The notes under the pieces: model-generated
Told to the model about the DNA's origin: nothing
The model's database searches: none
What the model saw: only the letters and a program-made list of their open reading frames with translations
Assembly (NCBI GenBank): GCA_946479395.1
Contig: CAMLFV010000075.1
Coordinates: 1-12,542, forward strand
Source of the DNA: an uncultured Flavobacterium sp.
Lineage (GTDB): Bacteria > Bacteroidota > Bacteroidia > Flavobacteriales > Flavobacteriaceae
Length of the DNA: 12,542 nucleotides
Direction: 5' to 3'
Shown: positions 1-7,591 of the stretch, in pieces
Numbering within the stretch: the first letter of the stretch is position 1
How the letters are laid out: each line of letters begins with the position of its first letter
Made by a program: the position numbers and the translations under genes

Positions 1-7
1 CTGACAT
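1..7 (-). CDS. 5' end of a downstream minus-strand gene (partial, start codon only)
   Basis: An ATG followed by TCA reads off the left edge on the minus strand, 33 bp after the stop of the Fe-S membrane protein and preceded by a purine-rich stretch (AAAGAGAAA) that can serve as a ribosome binding site. Only two codons (Met-Ser) are visible, so the product cannot be read. In Flavobacteriaceae the gene after this type of Fe-S membrane protein is commonly a CCG-domain (cysteine-rich) Fe-S partner of the heterodisulfide reductase/LutA type, which would fit; that identity is inferred from context alone. Confidence 0.4.
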
Positions 8-40
8 TTTCTCTTTATTTTTAGTTGATGATATGGTAGG

Positions 41-1381
41 TTAATTTTCGTCTTTCCAATTTAAACGATCCATTTGGCTGTATTGCCAAGGTGCTCCATT
101 GTTCTCAATGTTGGTCATCATGGTGTTTAATTCCATTGGAGCGGCACTTTGTTCCATAACCAAAAATCGACGCATATCCATAATGATAGATAACGGACTG
201 ATGTCTATTGGACAAGCTTCTACACAGGCGTTACAGGTTGTACAAGCCCACAATTCTTCGGGTGTAATATAATCATTCAACAATGTTTTACCATCGTCTA
301 CAAAAGTTCCTTTATTGGTATCGATATTTTTACCAACTTCTTCTAAACGATCGCGCGTTTTCATCATTATTAAACGTGGCGATAGTTTTTTACCGGTTAA
401 ATTTGCAGGACAAGACGCTGTACAGCGACCACATTCGGTACACGAATAGGCATTTAACAGCTGCACCCAGTTTAAATCCTGAACATCTTGCGCCCCGAAT
501 TTTGCTGGCACTGCATCTGCATCAGGTGCTGGTGCTGCAAACGGATCGGCATTTGGATCCATCATTAATTTTACTTCATTGGTAACTGCCTGCAAATTAT
601 CGAATTTACCCAACGGTTCAATATGTGCAAAATAGGTATTCGGAAATGCCAAAATAATGTGCAAATGTTTAGAATAGTACAGGTAATTTAGGAAAGATAA
701 CACCATAATAAAGTGTCCCCACCAACCTAAACGTTCTAACACATGTAAAGTACCTTCGCTGAAAGATCCAAAAACAGCCGGACCAATGAATTGAGAAATG
801 GTAAAATTAAAAGATCCCTGACCTTCAAAATGTGATTTGCCCATGTTGTACAAAACCTCATCGGTTCCGTTCATGGTAAAAATGCACAATACCAAAATAA
901 TTTCCATTATTAAAATTAAATTGGCATCTTTTTTAGGCCAGCCCATTAATTCTTTCATGTTTAAACGCGGAAGTTTTAATAGGTTTCTTCGTGATAAAAA
1001 GATAATTGTTGCGGTTAATGCTGCAACCGACAATATTTCGATTAAACTGATCATGAAGGTATAAAAACCACCAAGCGATTCTTTAAAAATACGGTGTGTT
1101 CCAAAAATACCGTCGATAAAAATTTCTATCAGTTCAATCTGGGTAATCATAAATGCTGCATAGATGGCAAAGTGTAAAAGTGCCGGAACGGGTCTGGCAA
1201 ACATTTTCTTTTGCCCGAAAGCTACAAGAAGCATATTTCTCCAGCGTTCTGAAGAACGGTCGGTTCTGTTCACAGACTGACCCAACTTTATATTGCGGTA
1301 GATTTTCTTGGCATTTACTGCAAAAAATCCAAAGCCTGCAACGGTTAAAGCTATAAATAAAATACTGCTTAAAATGTGCAT
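41..1381 (-). CDS. Membrane-anchored (Fe-S)-binding protein, heterodisulfide-reductase/LutB-like, two [4Fe-4S] clusters
   Basis: A 446-aa predicted electron-transfer protein. The first two thirds are membrane-embedded, with hydrophobic segments near residues 4-22, 66-88, 105-129, 153-170 and 223-245. Several histidines in or beside these segments (His70, His223, His239, His241) could bind b-type haem, as in NarI/HdrE-like subunits; this is not proven. The C-terminal third is soluble and holds two CxxCxxCxxxC motifs, Cys314/317/320/324 followed by Pro, and Cys380/383/386/390 followed by Pro, the classic ferredoxin-type ligands for two [4Fe-4S] clusters. A short Ala/Pro/Asp-rich linker (about 275-295) joins the parts. 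In related proteins the cytosolic Fe-S domain works with a separate CCG-domain protein, which probably starts 33 bp downstream at the window edge. It lies 48 bp after the MCE gene on the same strand, so co-transcription is likely. Donor and acceptor are unknown. The ATG start gives a hydrophobic N-terminus and no upstream competitor is better. Confidence 0.88.
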   Translation of the reverse strand: MHILSSILFIALTVAGFGFFAVNAKKIYRNIKLGQSVNRTDRSSERWRNMLLVAFGQKKMFARPVPALLHFAIYAAFMITQIELIEIFIDGIFGTHRIFKESLGGFYTFMISLIEILSVAALTATIIFLSRRNLLKLPRLNMKELMGWPKKDANLILIMEIILVLCIFTMNGTDEVLYNMGKSHFEGQGSFNFTISQFIGPAVFGSFSEGTLHVLERLGWWGHFIMVLSFLNYLYYSKHLHIILAFPNTYFAHIEPLGKFDNLQAVTNEVKLMMDPNADPFAAPAPDADAVPAKFGAQDVQDLNWVQLLNAYSCTECGRCTASCPANLTGKKLSPRLIMMKTRDRLEEVGKNIDTNKGTFVDDGKTLLNDYITPEELWACTTCNACVEACPIDISPLSIIMDMRRFLVMEQSAAPMELNTMMTNIENNGAPWQYSQMDRLNWKDEN

Positions 1382-1429
1382 TATTGTAATGTATTAATTA
1401 TTGTTTTTGTTGTATTTAGTTTTGTATGA

Positions 1430-2386
1430 TTATTGTTTTACGGGTTCTGCATAAGGTTGTGCTTTTTTACCGAAAACCGAAATGTTTATGTAACGGCGTG
1501 GGTTTAGTTTAACGTCTTCTAACAAACTGTTTAATTCTTTTGTTGCCGATTCTAAGTTGTTGTACAGCTGCTCTTCTTTCATTAATTTACCAATATTTCC
1601 TTTGCCACTATTGGCATCGCTCATCATTTTATCAAGGCTTGAAGCTGCATTATCGAATTTATTTAAGATATCTTGTAATTTTTGTAATTGAATCTTATCT
1701 AAATCGTTAGAAAAAGCCGAAAGATTTTTAGATGTGGTGTTGAAATCTGAAACAATATTGCTGATTTTAGCTTCGTTGCTTGATACAATTCGGTCAAACT
1801 TACCTGTAATAGCATTTGCGTTACCCATTGTAGCATTTAATTTAGCCAAAGCTTCTTGCAGGTTTTTCTGTGCAGCAGGATCTAACGTTTTGTTTATGGT
1901 TTGCACCAAGATGTTTACATTGTAAAGAACAGAATCTAATTTTTTTGCGATAGGATCTACTCGTTGCCCTAAATCATCAATTAAACCTGCCATTTGTCCC
2001 GATTGCAAATAATCGCCGCTTTTTGCTAAAGTAGGATCATTATAATTAATTTGAAGTGCAATTTGTTTCCCTCCGATTAAATCAGGCGAATAAATTACGG
2101 CTTTAGAGGAGATCGGAATATCAACCTTATCGGTCATTACAATTTCTACCAACAGTTTTCCCTGACCTTTTAATGATATATTATGCACCTTACCAACTAC
2201 CATACCGTTAATTGTTACAGAAGATGCAGTTGAAAGACCTTCGACATTATCGTATTCCACAAAAAATGTTCTGGAACTGCTAAAGATATTTTTACCGTTT
2301 AAAAAGGTGTATCCCCAAATTAACATTCCTATAGATAATAACACTAGTACAGCGGTTTTTACCTCTCTTGATATAGCTATTTTCAA
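1430..2386 (-). CDS. MCE/MlaD-family lipid-transport substrate-binding protein
   Basis: A 318-aa protein with one N-terminal membrane anchor (about residues 11-29) and an MCE domain (about 38-115), recognisable from YDNVEGL, the GMVVGKV turn (61-67) and the LIGGKQI segment (103-109). The rest, about 135-300, is predominantly helical and probably coiled coil, ending in a short basic/polar tail. MCE proteins form rings that carry phospholipids or other hydrophobic molecules between inner and outer membrane, normally with an MlaE permease and MlaF ATPase; neither partner gene is in this window. The start codon is TTG: the frame has a stop 15 nt upstream and no ATG before Met21, which would remove most of the anchor. 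The stop of the amidase gene lies 16 nt upstream, so the two genes are very probably co-transcribed. Linkage with an amidase and divergent lptD points to an envelope-maintenance role. Confidence 0.88.
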   Translation of the reverse strand: MKIAISREVKTAVLVLLSIGMLIWGYTFLNGKNIFSSSRTFFVEYDNVEGLSTASSVTINGMVVGKVHNISLKGQGKLLVEIVMTDKVDIPISSKAVIYSPDLIGGKQIALQINYNDPTLAKSGDYLQSGQMAGLIDDLGQRVDPIAKKLDSVLYNVNILVQTINKTLDPAAQKNLQEALAKLNATMGNANAITGKFDRIVSSNEAKISNIVSDFNTTSKNLSAFSNDLDKIQLQKLQDILNKFDNAASSLDKMMSDANSGKGNIGKLMKEEQLYNNLESATKELNSLLEDVKLNPRRYINISVFGKKAQPYAEPVKQ

Positions 2387-2402
2387 TTTTCTATTTTTTT
2401 AG

Positions 2403-3569
2403 TTACTTGTTAATTGCTTCTTTAATGCTTATTTTTTTACCGTTTTTGTAGGCAACCAAAAACGCAGAATTGTATCCTTTGTTTTTAGCTACTTCCAAAG
2501 CTTTACGTGCATGATCGTAATCGGTAGTTTCATTATAAAAATACTTAAACATATTACCTTCTTTAACCATAGAAATATTGTTTAAACCGTTGAAATTACT
2601 CGGCGTTAAAGCAACATCTTTACTACTTGCAGAAATTTGAACTTTGAACGAAACACCAGTTTTAGTAACTGTTTCAGGTTTAGATGCATCTACAGATGAT
2701 GTTTTAGCAGGTTCCGGAGTTTTCTGTTTTATGGTATCAACCTTTTTAGGTTCGTCTTCTTTAATTGGAGTTTCTCTTGGTTTTTGAGCCGAAATATTCT
2801 CACTTGCTGAATGATACTGCTTTTTGTAATCGATGATTGCATTGGCAATTGATCTTGCTAATTCGTTTCTACCTTCTTCGCTGTTTAAATATGCTCCTTC
2901 TTCGCTGTTCGATAAAAATCCTAATTCAACCAAAACACTCGGCATAAACGCGGTGTACAAAACCACAAACGGAGCTTGTTTAACGCCACGATTTTTTCTT
3001 TCTGCATCGTTTGTAAAACGGGTTTGAATTTTTGAAGCCAACTCAATACTCTGCGTTACAAACTGTTCCTGTATCAGCGTTAAACCAATTAATGATTCGG
3101 GTTTGCTTGGATCATAACCAGAATACGATGTTTCATAATTATCCTCTAACGTAATAACGGCATTCTCTTTTTTAGCAATTTCTAAATTCGAGGCGTTTTT
3201 ACTTGTACCCATTATAAAGGTTTCAGTTCCTGTTGCACTTGGTGCGTTAGAAGCTGCGTTTGCGTGAATTGAAACAAAAATATCTGCTTTTTCACGGTTG
3301 GCTATTTCGGTACGTTCTCTTAACTCTAAAAAAACATCTGTTTTACGAGTATAAATAACGCTTATTCCTTTATCTCTCTTTAACAAGTCGCCTACTTTTT
3401 CGGCAACATCTAAAACAATTTTCTTTTCTACATAATTTCCGCGCACAGCACCAAAATCTTTACCTCCGTGACCGGGATCTAAAACCACTTTAAAATTTTG
3501 GGCATAAACCGTTGATCCAACACACATTAAAAAGGCACCAATAGCAACTTTAAAGTTATCTATAAACAT
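2403..3569 (-). CDS. N-acetylmuramoyl-L-alanine amidase (Amidase_3) with SPOR-like C-terminal domain
   Basis: A 388-aa exported zinc amidase that should cut the bond between N-acetylmuramic acid and L-alanine in peptidoglycan. Residues 1-23 form a signal peptide ending VYA before Gln24. The catalytic domain (about 26-250) has the Amidase_3 zinc ligands His34 (DPGHGGKD), Glu48 (VEKKI) and His102 (SIHANAA) plus the catalytic Glu215 (VELGF). Next is a charged, Pro/Lys/Thr-rich linker (about 255-305). A C-terminal region (about 307-388) follows, starting FKVQIS and containing YFYNETTDY and ALEVAKNKGY; this resembles SPOR domains, which bind glycan strands lacking stem peptides at division sites. 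The domain is absent from the paralogue at 4000-4761. It is the first gene of the presumed operon with the MCE and Fe-S genes. The 113 bp upstream lead into a relic lptD start rather than a live gene. Confidence 0.93.
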   Translation of the reverse strand: MFIDNFKVAIGAFLMCVGSTVYAQNFKVVLDPGHGGKDFGAVRGNYVEKKIVLDVAEKVGDLLKRDKGISVIYTRKTDVFLELRERTEIANREKADIFVSIHANAASNAPSATGTETFIMGTSKNASNLEIAKKENAVITLEDNYETSYSGYDPSKPESLIGLTLIQEQFVTQSIELASKIQTRFTNDAERKNRGVKQAPFVVLYTAFMPSVLVELGFLSNSEEGAYLNSEEGRNELARSIANAIIDYKKQYHSASENISAQKPRETPIKEDEPKKVDTIKQKTPEPAKTSSVDASKPETVTKTGVSFKVQISASSKDVALTPSNFNGLNNISMVKEGNMFKYFYNETTDYDHARKALEVAKNKGYNSAFLVAYKNGKKISIKEAINK

Positions 3570-3742
3570 AGCATATTTATATTTCGTTTCTTATAATAAA
3601 GTCTAAATTTTAAAAAATATCGATATAAGATTTTCGCACAAAACAAAAACCTATTCTAATTTACAAAAATAGTATATAAAACTTGCATACAAAAGTAATA
3701 TATCTCGTTTTTAACTCGATTTTACCTACAGCACGCTATTAA
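3570..3742. repeat. Left copy of a segmental duplication: amidase upstream region plus lptD 5' end
   Basis: This stretch matches 4762-4934, the live amidase/lptD divergent junction. In both copies exactly 113 bp separate the amidase ATG (minus strand) from a TTG on the plus strand. Shared blocks in the same order are CGTTTCTTA, AAAGTCTAAA, TTTACAAAA and TAG, then AAAAGTAATATAT and TCGTTTTTAA inside the lptD reading frame. The duplicated unit extends left through the amidase catalytic domain and right for about 60 bp into lptD. Similarity fades after about 3735. Confidence 0.8.
3683..3742 (+). pseudogene. Fossil of the lptD 5' end (signal-peptide codons only)
   Basis: A TTG-initiated 19-codon frame ends at TAA (3740-3742). 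Its translation begins M-H-T-K-V-I-Y-L-V-F-N-S-I-L, against M-H-R-K-V-I-Y-I-V-F-N-L-I-L at the real lptD start (4875). After one missing codon the frames still align (P-T-A against P-G-A) before similarity is lost. It sits at the same 113-bp distance from the left amidase as lptD does from the right amidase. I read it as a leftover from the duplication that made the two amidases. A retained role, for example a leader peptide, is possible but nothing seen requires it. Confidence 0.7.
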
Positions 3743-3999
3743 GAATTAAAACGAATAAGAGATTTGCTTACCAAAAAAGTATTTTTACCCCCTTTGTGTG
3801 TAATTATTTCCACCACATAGAAACATAGACTTTTCTTATATTTTTTAAAAGATTATGATAGACATTTTACTTTTCGCATAGCGAACTATGTGAAAAATAA
3901 TATAATTTCCAATCCTATCTTTTACAATTAGTAATAATTCTATTCGTCTATGTGGTTAATTTTTATTTATTTTGAATTACACCTAACGGTTTATTTTAT
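3743..3999. other. Non-coding remainder between fossil lptD start and second amidase
   Basis: No convincing gene is visible here on either strand: frames are short and AT-rich with no recognisable product. It contains the nested palindromic element at 3812-3956 and otherwise A/T-rich sequence. It represents the junction zone of the segmental duplication, between the fossil lptD start and the 3' end of the truncated amidase copy. Confidence 0.6.
3812..3956. repeat. Nested palindromic element, REP/MITE-like, with terminal CCACATAG arms
   Basis: The ends form an imperfect inverted repeat: 3813-3828 (CCACATAGAAACATAG) pairs with 3940-3955 at 13 of 16 positions. Inside are a further pair, TAAAAGAT (3846-3853) with ATCTTTTA (3917-3924), and a central hairpin. 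The central stem is 3871-3881 with 3886-3896, 11 bp with a single G-T wobble around a CGAA loop, and again contains CATAG/CTATG. Three concentric inverted repeats in about 145 bp with no coding capacity suggest a non-autonomous mobile or dispersed palindromic repeat. CCACATAG/CTATGTGG-ended repeats are, to my recollection, scattered in flavobacterial genomes, but I could not check this. No T-run follows the central hairpin on either strand, so it is not a standard terminator. Confidence 0.55.
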
Positions 4000-4761
4000 T
4001 TAGATTGAATTACTTTTTTTATAATCTCTAATAGCTCTTGCAATAGCTTTTGCCATCTCGTTTTTACCTGCTTCGGAATTCAAAAATTCGCCTTCTTCTT
4101 TGTTTGAAATAAAACCCAATTCAACCAAAATACTTGGCATAAGTGCGCTGTGCAAAACCCAGAACGGACCTTGCCTTACGCCTCTGTCGGTCCGTAAAAC
4201 CTCATCTTTAAATCGAACTTGGATTTTAGATGCCAGATCAATACTTTGTTTAATAAATTGTTCCTGCATTAAAGTCAACCCTATTAAAGATTCCGGACGA
4301 TTTGGATCGTATCCTTCATAATGTTTTTCGTAATTATCTTCTAACGTAATAACAGCGTTTTCACGTTTGGCAACATCTAAATTCGCTTCGTTTTTACTGA
4401 TACCCATTATATAGGTTTCGGCACCATACGCGCTGGTATTTTTAGCTGCGTTTACGTGAATCGATACAAAAACATCGGCTTTTTCGCGGTTTGCTATTTT
4501 GGTTCGTTCTGCAACTTCAACAAAAACATCCGTTTTTCGGGTAAAAATCACTTTAATATCTTTATCAAGCTTTAGCAGTTCGCCCACCTTTAAAGCTACA
4601 TCTAAAACAATTTTCTTTTCAACTAAATTTCCTCGCATCGCACCGGGATCTTTCCCTCCATGACCGGGATCTAAAACTACTTTAAAATTTTGCGCATAAA
4701 CTGTTGATCCAACACACATTAAAAAGGCAGCAAAAGCAGCTTTAACCTTATTTACAATCAT
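4000..4761 (-). CDS. N-acetylmuramoyl-L-alanine amidase (Amidase_3), short paralogue without SPOR-like domain
   Basis: A 253-aa exported zinc amidase, clearly a paralogue of the product at 2403-3569: the signal-peptide end and start of the catalytic domain (AFLMCVGSTVYAQ, then NFKVVLDPGHGGKD) are identical. Residues 1-23 are the signal peptide. His34, Glu48 and His102 (zinc ligands) and Glu214 (catalytic, in VELGF) are all kept, so it should be active on peptidoglycan. The protein stops right after the catalytic domain (RDYKKSNSI), where the longer copy continues into a linker and SPOR-like domain. A duplication breakpoint at that point explains the shape. It is divergent from lptD with 113 bp between start codons, the ancestral-looking arrangement. 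Lacking the SPOR-like part, it may not be targeted to division sites. Downstream is the palindromic element rather than another gene, so it is probably monocistronic. Confidence 0.92.
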   Translation of the reverse strand: MIVNKVKAAFAAFLMCVGSTVYAQNFKVVLDPGHGGKDPGAMRGNLVEKKIVLDVALKVGELLKLDKDIKVIFTRKTDVFVEVAERTKIANREKADVFVSIHVNAAKNTSAYGAETYIMGISKNEANLDVAKRENAVITLEDNYEKHYEGYDPNRPESLIGLTLMQEQFIKQSIDLASKIQVRFKDEVLRTDRGVRQGPFWVLHSALMPSILVELGFISNKEEGEFLNSEAGKNEMAKAIARAIRDYKKSNSI

Positions 4762-4819
4762 GATTTATTTTATATTTTCGTTTCTTATTTAAAAGTCTAA
4801 AAGTAAAAAAAAATATTAG

Positions 4820-4827
4820 TAAGTTTG
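4820..4827 (+). promoter_or_regulatory. Candidate -7 box (TAAGTTTG) for lptD
   Basis: TAAGTTTG matches the Bacteroidota -7 consensus TAnnTTTG and lies 47 bp before the lptD start codon. No TTG is found at the expected -33 spacing, so support is partial. The corresponding position in the duplicated left copy reads TAAGATTT, i.e. the box is altered where lptD is only a fossil. Confidence 0.3.
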
Positions 4828-4874
4828 AAGTCTAAAAAACACACCTACCAATTTTACAAAATAGCTTTAAAAAG

Positions 4875-7571
4875 TTGCACAGAAAAGTAATATATATCGT
4901 TTTTAATTTGATCTTGATTCCGGGCGCATTGTCAAAGGTTTCGGCACAAGAATTCCCTCATGTAAACAAGCGCTTAAATATTGAAAGTAAGAACGATACA
5001 CTTACCAAAAATCTTATTCCGAATACAACTTTAGATACCGTAAAGCCCGTTAAAAATGACAGTATTAAACCTAAACAGGGACAAAAATTAGAAGCGCCTA
5101 TGTTTAGAACTGCGAAAGATTACGAAAAGCTGGATCAGAAAAATAAAAAGGTTACGTTGTACAATCAGGCGGTTTTTAAGTATCAGGATTACGAACTTAC
5201 GGCAGGAATCATTATTTATGATTATGAAAAGGAAGAAGTTTATGCCGGCAGAATTAAAGATTCGTTAGGAAATTTAACACAACATCCGGTTTTTAAACAA
5301 GGAGCACAGATCGTTGAGCCAGATTCTATTCGTTTCAACACAAAAACAAAAAAAGCAATTGTTTGGAACACCCGTACAAAATACCAGGATTTTAATGTTA
5401 AGGCGGCGAAAACAAAAAAAGTAAACGATTCGGTTTACTTTATGAAAGATGTAATTTTTACGACTGCTGAAGATATTGAAAATCCGGAGTATTATTTTCG
5501 TACATCGAATGCGAAATTTGTTCCTAACAAAAAAATTGTAACGGGTGTTACCAATTTGGTTATTGAAGATGTGCCTACGCCTATTGGTTTACCGTTTGCT
5601 TTTTTTCCGTTATCACAAGGATCTGTTTCCGGGTTTATAATTCCATCTTTTGGTGATACCAATTTACGTGGTTACTATTTACAGAACGGTGGTTATTACT
5701 TTGCGTTTAACGATATGGTTGATTTAACTTTATTGGGCGATGTTTACCAAAACGGAAGTAATGCTTTTAATGCGCAATCGCAATACCGTAAAAGATACAA
5801 ATACAACGGTAATTTTAATTTACGATACGAAACATTAATTGATGGCGAACGTGGTTTTGATAATTATCAAAAAGCTAAAATATATAACATTCAGTGGAGT
5901 CATTCACAAGATGCAAAAGCAAATCCAACATCGCGATTTTCTGCATCGGTTAACTTGGGTAGTAGTAATTATTTCCGTAATTCGTTAAACACGCAGAATA
6001 TTGGTTCTAATATGAATAATACCTTATCTTCATCTATAAATTATTCCAAAACAATACAATCTGTTCCGCAAATAAATTACTCTATAACAGCTAATCATCA
6101 GCAAAACACCAATACACAACAAATAACAATGTCTTTGCCAAACATTCAGGCAAGTGTAGATCGGGTATATCCTTTTGCTCCAAAAAATGGTTCTAAAAAA
6201 GGCTTTTTTCAAAATTTAAACCTTCAATATAATTTAAGCGGTAGAAATCAAATACAAACAACAGATTCGCTTTTCTTTAAATCAGAGATGTTTAAAGAAA
6301 TGAATGCAGGCGTACAGCATACAATTCCATTAACAACTAACTTTAAAGTTCTTAAATACCTTTCTGTTTCTATGACTGGTAATTATACCGAAACTTGGGT
6401 TTTAAATACCTTTAACAAGTTTTACAGTAATGAAACCAATCAAGTAGAAACAATAAGAGACAACGGTTTTGACAGTTTCCGTACTTATAATTTTAGTACG
6501 AATGTTGGAACAACCATATATGGAACATTCAACTTTAATAAAAATTCAAAAATTCAGGCAATACGTCACGTAATGCGTCCGGCTGTTTCTTATTCATACA
6601 CTCCTAGTTTTGATCAGTATTATGATACGTATGCGATTGATGCGTTAGGCACAACCATGCAAGAATATTCTCGTTTTCAAGGTACGCTGTTTGGCGAACC
6701 TAATAAAACAATGTCTAACATGGTAGGTTTATCGTTAGGAAATAATTTTGAAGCTAAAGTGCGTGACGACGAATCTACAACCGGCGAACCTAAAAAAGTG
6801 ATGCTATTAAACTCGTTGAACTTTAATACATCGTACAACTTTACTGCCGATTCGTTAAAATTAGCACCTATTGGTATGAGTGCGAATACCAATTTATTAA
6901 AAGATAAGCTACGATTGAATTTTGGTGCAAGTTTAGACCCTTTAGCTATTAATAATACGGGACAAAGAATTGATAAATTTAACGTTGCAAACGGTGGAAG
7001 TTTACTACGTTTAACTAGTGCCAACATTACCGTAAATTATTCTTTGGCAAGTACCGATCCTTTGTTTGGTGGTAGTCCTAAGTCTAAAGACGACGAAGTT
7101 GATCAAAATGTACAGAACGGTGGTCGTGGAGATGATTTATTTGGTCAATCAGTTAATTTGGCAGATCGACAAAAATCGATGTTTGATGACAAGAAACGCG
7201 AAAAAACAAAAACATCTTTTTACAATACTGACATTCCTTGGGATTTAACCTTGGCTTGGAGTTTAACCTACAACAATGCGCGTCGTACATCTGAAATTAC
7301 AAACAATTCTTTAATGGTTTCTGGAAACGTAACACTATCACCAGGTTGGTTGGCAGGTTTTTCTACAGGATACGATTTTAAAAACAAAGGAATTACCTAT
7401 ACTCAATTACGTTTTGAACGTGATTTAAAATCTTGGCGAATGGATTTTTCATGGATTCCTAACGGATATTACAAACAGTGGAATTTCTTCATAGGAATTA
7501 AATCGTCGATCCTACAAGATATCAAATACGAAAAAAGAAATGCTGCCGAGCGCCGTTTTAGAAACAGATAA
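4875..7571 (+). CDS. lptD: LPS assembly outer-membrane protein LptD (OstA family)
   Basis: An 898-aa outer-membrane protein expected to insert lipopolysaccharide into the outer leaflet as the end of the Lpt bridge. Residues 1-25 are a signal peptide ending VSA before Gln25. A disordered Asn/Lys/Thr stretch precedes an OstA/LptA-like beta-jellyroll (about 75-230: VTLYNQAVFKYQDYELTAG, then IVTGVTNLVIEDVP). The jellyroll-to-barrel transition has PTPIGLPFAFFPL (234-246) and GFIIPSFGDTNLRGYYL (from 253), the usual LptD signature. The remainder is beta-barrel strands with alternating aromatic residues and many Asn/Ser/Thr turns. Length fits flavobacterial LptD. The start codon is TTG: the frame is open for about 13 codons upstream but has no ATG or GTG, and this start gives a proper signal peptide; the same TTG is conserved in the fossil copy at 3683. 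ridA follows after 20 bp. The amidase is divergent at 113 bp. Confidence 0.9.
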   Translation: MHRKVIYIVFNLILIPGALSKVSAQEFPHVNKRLNIESKNDTLTKNLIPNTTLDTVKPVKNDSIKPKQGQKLEAPMFRTAKDYEKLDQKNKKVTLYNQAVFKYQDYELTAGIIIYDYEKEEVYAGRIKDSLGNLTQHPVFKQGAQIVEPDSIRFNTKTKKAIVWNTRTKYQDFNVKAAKTKKVNDSVYFMKDVIFTTAEDIENPEYYFRTSNAKFVPNKKIVTGVTNLVIEDVPTPIGLPFAFFPLSQGSVSGFIIPSFGDTNLRGYYLQNGGYYFAFNDMVDLTLLGDVYQNGSNAFNAQSQYRKRYKYNGNFNLRYETLIDGERGFDNYQKAKIYNIQWSHSQDAKANPTSRFSASVNLGSSNYFRNSLNTQNIGSNMNNTLSSSINYSKTIQSVPQINYSITANHQQNTNTQQITMSLPNIQASVDRVYPFAPKNGSKKGFFQNLNLQYNLSGRNQIQTTDSLFFKSEMFKEMNAGVQHTIPLTTNFKVLKYLSVSMTGNYTETWVLNTFNKFYSNETNQVETIRDNGFDSFRTYNFSTNVGTTIYGTFNFNKNSKIQAIRHVMRPAVSYSYTPSFDQYYDTYAIDALGTTMQEYSRFQGTLFGEPNKTMSNMVGLSLGNNFEAKVRDDESTTGEPKKVMLLNSLNFNTSYNFTADSLKLAPIGMSANTNLLKDKLRLNFGASLDPLAINNTGQRIDKFNVANGGSLLRLTSANITVNYSLASTDPLFGGSPKSKDDEVDQNVQNGGRGDDLFGQSVNLADRQKSMFDDKKREKTKTSFYNTDIPWDLTLAWSLTYNNARRTSEITNNSLMVSGNVTLSPGWLAGFSTGYDFKNKGITYTQLRFERDLKSWRMDFSWIPNGYYKQWNFFIGIKSSILQDIKYEKRNAAERRFRNR

Positions 7572-7591
7572 TCAATAATTAAAATATAAAT

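Noticed and set aside
837..1064. 75-codon plus-strand frame inside the Fe-S membrane protein gene
   Set aside because: Antisense to a strongly supported gene, with no family resemblance.
3871..3896. Central hairpin (11-bp stem; TTCG loop on the minus strand) as an intrinsic terminator for the short amidase gene
   Set aside because: No T-run follows the stem on either strand, and the stem is part of a larger nested palindrome, so a repeat element explains it better.
3743..3999. Possible small RNA in the gap before the short amidase gene
   Set aside because: Beyond the palindromic element there is no promoter-terminator pair or recognisable RNA structure to support it.
6677..7027. 116-codon minus-strand open frame inside lptD
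   Set aside because: It is antisense to the well-supported LptD barrel, has no recognisable domain, and lptD reads through intact; taken as a shadow frame.
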